This document shows positions 39,440 to 41,926 of a DNA stretch of 41,926 bases, piece by piece. Below the pieces are notes generated by a model. It saw only the letters and a list, made by a program, of their open reading frames with translations. It did not search any database and was not told the origin of the DNA. A program made the translations under genes and the position numbers. Every line of letters starts with the position of its first letter. Position 1 is the stretch's first letter. The stretch comes from Micromonospora sicca (GTDB lineage: Bacteria > Actinomycetota > Actinomycetes > Mycobacteriales > Micromonosporaceae). The stretch spans positions 1 to 41,926 of the forward strand of contig NZ_QGKS01000249.1 of NCBI RefSeq assembly GCF_003172935.1, in the 5' to 3' direction.

Positions 39440-41562
39440 CGATGGCGAGACACGTGGCCCGGCCCGACCCTCGGGCGCACTGGCTGCTGCTCCTGCTCGG
39501 TCTGTTCGTCCTGCTCGCGGCGCTGAGCTTCAACGGGCTGGTCACCAACGTCGGCGGTGGGTCCGGCCCGTCGGACGCGCCCGCCTCGCCCGCCCTCCGC
39601 CAGGCGGCCGCCGGCGGGCCGGTGCTGCGGCTGGACGGGCCGACGCCGGTCACCCGGCGGATGCCGGCGCGGACGATCGCCCTGACCTTCGACGACGGGC
39701 CGGACCCGCGCTGGACCCCGCAGGTGCTTGACGTGTTGCGCCGGCACCACGCGCACGCCACGTTCTTCGTGGTCGGCGCGCGGGTCGACGAGCACCCGGA
39801 GCTGGTCCGGCGGATCCTCGCCGAGGGCCACGAGATCGGCTCGCACACCTTCACCCACGCCGACCTGACCGCGGTGCCGCGCTGGCGGGCCGGGTTCGAA
39901 CTGGCCTGGACCCGCAGCGCCGTCGCCGGGGCCACCGGCCGCGAGGTGACCCTGCTCCGGCTGCCGTTCTCGTCGGTCACCACCTCGCTCACCGGGCCGC
40001 AGTACCAGGCGCTGCGGGACGCCGCAGGCAGCGGCCACGTTGGCGTGCTCACCGACCGGGACACCAAGGACTGGCAGCGACCCGGCGTACCCGCCATCGT
40101 CCGGGCCGCCGGTCCGCAGGACGGGGCGGGGGCGGTGGTCCTGATGCACGACGGCGGCGGCGACCGCAGCCAGACCGTGGCCGCCCTCGACCAGCTGCTG
40201 CCCCAGCTGACCCGCGAGGGCTACCGGTTCACCACCGTCTCGGCGGGGATCGGCGCGCCGGACTCGATGGTGCCGGCCGGCGCGGGCGCCCGGCTCAGCG
40301 GCACCGCGCTGCGCTGGGCGCAGACCGGTTCCGGCTGGCTGGCCGCGGCCATGAACCTGCTGCTCGGCGTCGCGCTGCTGCTCGGCGTCGCCCGGCTGGC
40401 GGTGCAGGTGGTCTGCGCCCAGCTGCACGTCCGCCGGGTCCGCCGGCCGCGGTACCGCCGGCCCGAGGTGAACGCCCCGGTCTCGGTCATCGTGCCGGCG
40501 TACAACGAGGCGGCGAACATCGCCGCCACCGTGCGGTCGCTGGTCGCCAGCGCGTACCCGGCGCTGGAGGTGATCGTGGTGGACGACGGCTCCAGCGACG
40601 GCACCGCGGAGATCGTCGAGCGGCTGCGGCTGCGCGGGGTGCGGGTGATCCGGCAGGCCAACGCCGGCAAGCCGGCGGCGCTGAACACCGGCATCCGGGC
40701 CGCCCGGGCGGACCTGCTGGTGCTGGTCGACGGGGACACGGTGTTCCAGCCGGACACCGTGCACCGCCTGGTGCAGGGCTTCGCCGACTCCACGGTCGGC
40801 GCGATCTCCGGCAACACCAAGGTGGCCAACCGGCGTCGGCTGCTCGGCCGCTGGCAGCACCTGGAGTACGTGATCGGCTTCAACCTCGACCGCCGGATGT
40901 ACGACGTGCTGGAGTGCATGCCGACCATCCCGGGCGCGATCGGCGCGTTCCGCCGGGAGGTGCTGCTGGCCGTGGGCGGTGTCCCCGCCGACACCCTCGC
41001 CGAGGACACCGACCTGACGATGCGGGTGCTCCGGGCCGGCTGGCGGGTGGTGTACGAGGAGGGCGCGATCGCCTGGACCGAGGCGCCCTCGTCGCTGCGC
41101 CAGCTCTGGCGGCAGCGCTACCGCTGGTGTTACGGGACGATGCAGGCGATGTGGAAGCACCGGCACGCGCTGCGCGAGCCGGGCGCCGGCGGCAAACTGG
41201 GGCGGCGGGGCCTGCCGTACCTCACCGTCTTCCAGATCCTGCTGCCGCTGGCGGCCCCGGCGGTCGACGTCTTCGCCCTCTACGGGCTGCTCTTCCTGCC
41301 CTGGTCGGCGCTGGTCCTGGCCTGGGCGGGGCTGCTCCTGCTGCAGGGCTTCACCGCCGCGTACGCGTTGCGCCTGGACCGGGAGCGGTTCGGCCCACTG
41401 TGGACGCTGCCGTTCCAGCAGCTCGTTTACCGGCAGGTGATGTACCTGGTGGTGGTGCAGTCGGTGGTCACCGCGGTGATCGGCAACCGGCTGCGCTGGC
41501 AGCGGATGGTGCGGACGGGCGAGGCGGCCGCGCTGGTCGGCGCGGGACCGGCTCCCCGCTGA
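39436..41562 (+). CDS. Polysaccharide deacetylase fused to family 2 glycosyltransferase
   Basis: 708 aa from ATG 39436. After an N-terminal helix, a NodB deacetylase domain has Asp86/Asp87 (TFDDGPD), His137 and His141 (SHTFTHAD). A helix at about 305-325 links to a GT2 domain with Asp383/384 (VVDDGSSDG), DGD at 432-434, EDTD at 523-526 and QRYRW at 560-564, plus C-terminal membrane helices. The pattern matches poly-N-acetylglucosamine synthases joined to a PgaB-like deacetylase: the glycosyltransferase would make a beta-linked glycan and the deacetylase would modify it at the membrane. The exact polymer is inferred. Confidence 0.93.
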   Translation: MTMARHVARPDPRAHWLLLLLGLFVLLAALSFNGLVTNVGGGSGPSDAPASPALRQAAAGGPVLRLDGPTPVTRRMPARTIALTFDDGPDPRWTPQVLDVLRRHHAHATFFVVGARVDEHPELVRRILAEGHEIGSHTFTHADLTAVPRWRAGFELAWTRSAVAGATGREVTLLRLPFSSVTTSLTGPQYQALRDAAGSGHVGVLTDRDTKDWQRPGVPAIVRAAGPQDGAGAVVLMHDGGGDRSQTVAALDQLLPQLTREGYRFTTVSAGIGAPDSMVPAGAGARLSGTALRWAQTGSGWLAAAMNLLLGVALLLGVARLAVQVVCAQLHVRRVRRPRYRRPEVNAPVSVIVPAYNEAANIAATVRSLVASAYPALEVIVVDDGSSDGTAEIVERLRLRGVRVIRQANAGKPAALNTGIRAARADLLVLVDGDTVFQPDTVHRLVQGFADSTVGAISGNTKVANRRRLLGRWQHLEYVIGFNLDRRMYDVLECMPTIPGAIGAFRREVLLAVGGVPADTLAEDTDLTMRVLRAGWRVVYEEGAIAWTEAPSSLRQLWRQRYRWCYGTMQAMWKHRHALREPGAGGKLGRRGLPYLTVFQILLPLAAPAVDVFALYGLLFLPWSALVLAWAGLLLLQGFTAAYALRLDRERFGPLWTLPFQQLVYRQVMYLVVVQSVVTAVIGNRLRWQRMVRTGEAAALVGAGPAPR

Positions 41563-41605
41563 CGCCGCCCCGGCTGTGCTCTCGATCCGTGCCGGTCGGG
41601 TGCGG

Positions 41606-41782
41606 TCAGCGGGCGTCGAAGAGGCCGGCGGACCAGGAGACCGCCACGCCGATGGCGGCGGAGCAGCAGCAGATCAGCAGGGCGGCGGCGACCACGCCGA
41701 GGATCATCCAGGCCGTCCCGCGCCGGGCCGCGCCCGTTCCGGCCGGCACGTCCGCCCGGGGTGCCTCCTCGTCGTCGCTCAC
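41606..41782 (-). CDS. Small single-helix membrane protein
   Basis: 58 aa from GTG 41782. An acidic N-terminus (VSDDEEAPRADVPAGTGAAR) is followed by one hydrophobic helix with three adjacent Cys (WMILGVVAAALLICCCSAAI) and a short C-terminus (SWSAGLFDAR). It is convergent with the glycosyltransferase gene. No family recognised. Confidence 0.6.
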   Translation of the reverse strand: MSDDEEAPRADVPAGTGAARRGTAWMILGVVAAALLICCCSAAIGVAVSWSAGLFDAR

Positions 41783-41824
41783 CGCGGCAGTCTATGCGCG
41801 CGTCGCCGGCCCGGATTCCGGCAC

Positions 41825-41926
41825 GGATGGCGGTGCCCGGCGCGGCCGGAGTGGACCCGCCGTCCCGGTCTTGCAGGGCGAGTGACGGCCGTCCGCCCGG
41901 AAGCTGGGCGCCGGGCACCGCCATCC
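41825..41926. repeat. 19-bp inverted repeat at the window edge
   Basis: 41825-41843 and 41908-41926 are exact reverse complements (GGATGGCGGTGCCCGGCGC), 64 nt apart. The right arm reaches the window end, so the true arms may be longer. No gene is visible between them. Confidence 0.65.

Noticed and set aside
38722..41166. 814-aa open frame on the minus strand
   Set aside because: Shadow of the deacetylase/glycosyltransferase gene, typical of high-GC DNA; composition is His/Arg/Pro-rich and without motifs.
1..41926. CRISPR arrays and rRNA genes
   Set aside because: No regularly spaced short repeats with unique spacers and no rRNA-like segments were seen on either strand.

Overview
This is high-GC DNA (strong G/C preference at third codon positions, many GTG starts, ATGA/GTGA stop-start overlaps) from an actinomycete. 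The protein repertoire (RepSA-type replication initiator, Eis-like acetyltransferase, mycothiol-dependent maleylpyruvate isomerase-like protein, RsbRSTX-type module) fits a member of the Micromonosporaceae, possibly Micromonospora. The genus is an inference.

The window has two halves joined at a tRNA-Lys(TTT) gene at 16645-16716 (minus strand). Positions 1-16640 are an accessory island. It holds scattered small or hypothetical genes with long gaps between them, a secreted G5/Excalibur protein, a secreted HNH (DUF1524) protein, a complete IS256-family insertion sequence with an exact 8-bp target duplication, several degenerate repeats, and at its right edge a compact rep-xis-int block of a pSAM2-like actinomycete integrative element next to the tRNA. 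The integrase reading frame is broken by one missing base and no FtsK/Tra-type transfer gene is visible, so the element looks fixed in place, unless the frameshift is a sequencing error.

Positions 16.7-41.9 kb look like ordinary chromosome with dense gene packing: DUF1772 membrane protein, small Cys-containing protein, SDR epimerase, ZIP metal transporter (frameshifted near its end), Eis-like acetyltransferase, PP2C phosphatase, LuxR-type ATPase regulator, XRE-cupin regulator divergent from a BenE transporter, small proteins, MscL, GntR regulator divergent from a CynX-type MFS exporter, then a stress-signalling cluster (28.4-34.6 kb), an AraC regulator divergent from a TIGR03086 protein, a PadR-ABC-FtsX operon, and a polysaccharide deacetylase/glycosyltransferase fusion.

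The most coherent system is the 28.4-34.6 kb partner-switching cluster: an anti-sigma antagonist (STAS) facing a six-gene, overlap-coupled operon RsbR-RsbS-RsbT-(RsbT-like ATPase + RsbX-like phosphatase)-(degenerate RsbT-like domain + histidine kinase)-(receiver + SpoIIE phosphatase). Three successive proteins carry an RsbT-like domain, and a phosphorelay is built into the same operon. No sigma factor gene is next to it.

Three genes (integrase, ZIP transporter, histidine kinase) are each interrupted by a single-base indel that is restored exactly by one base. This recurrence raises the possibility of residual sequence errors.
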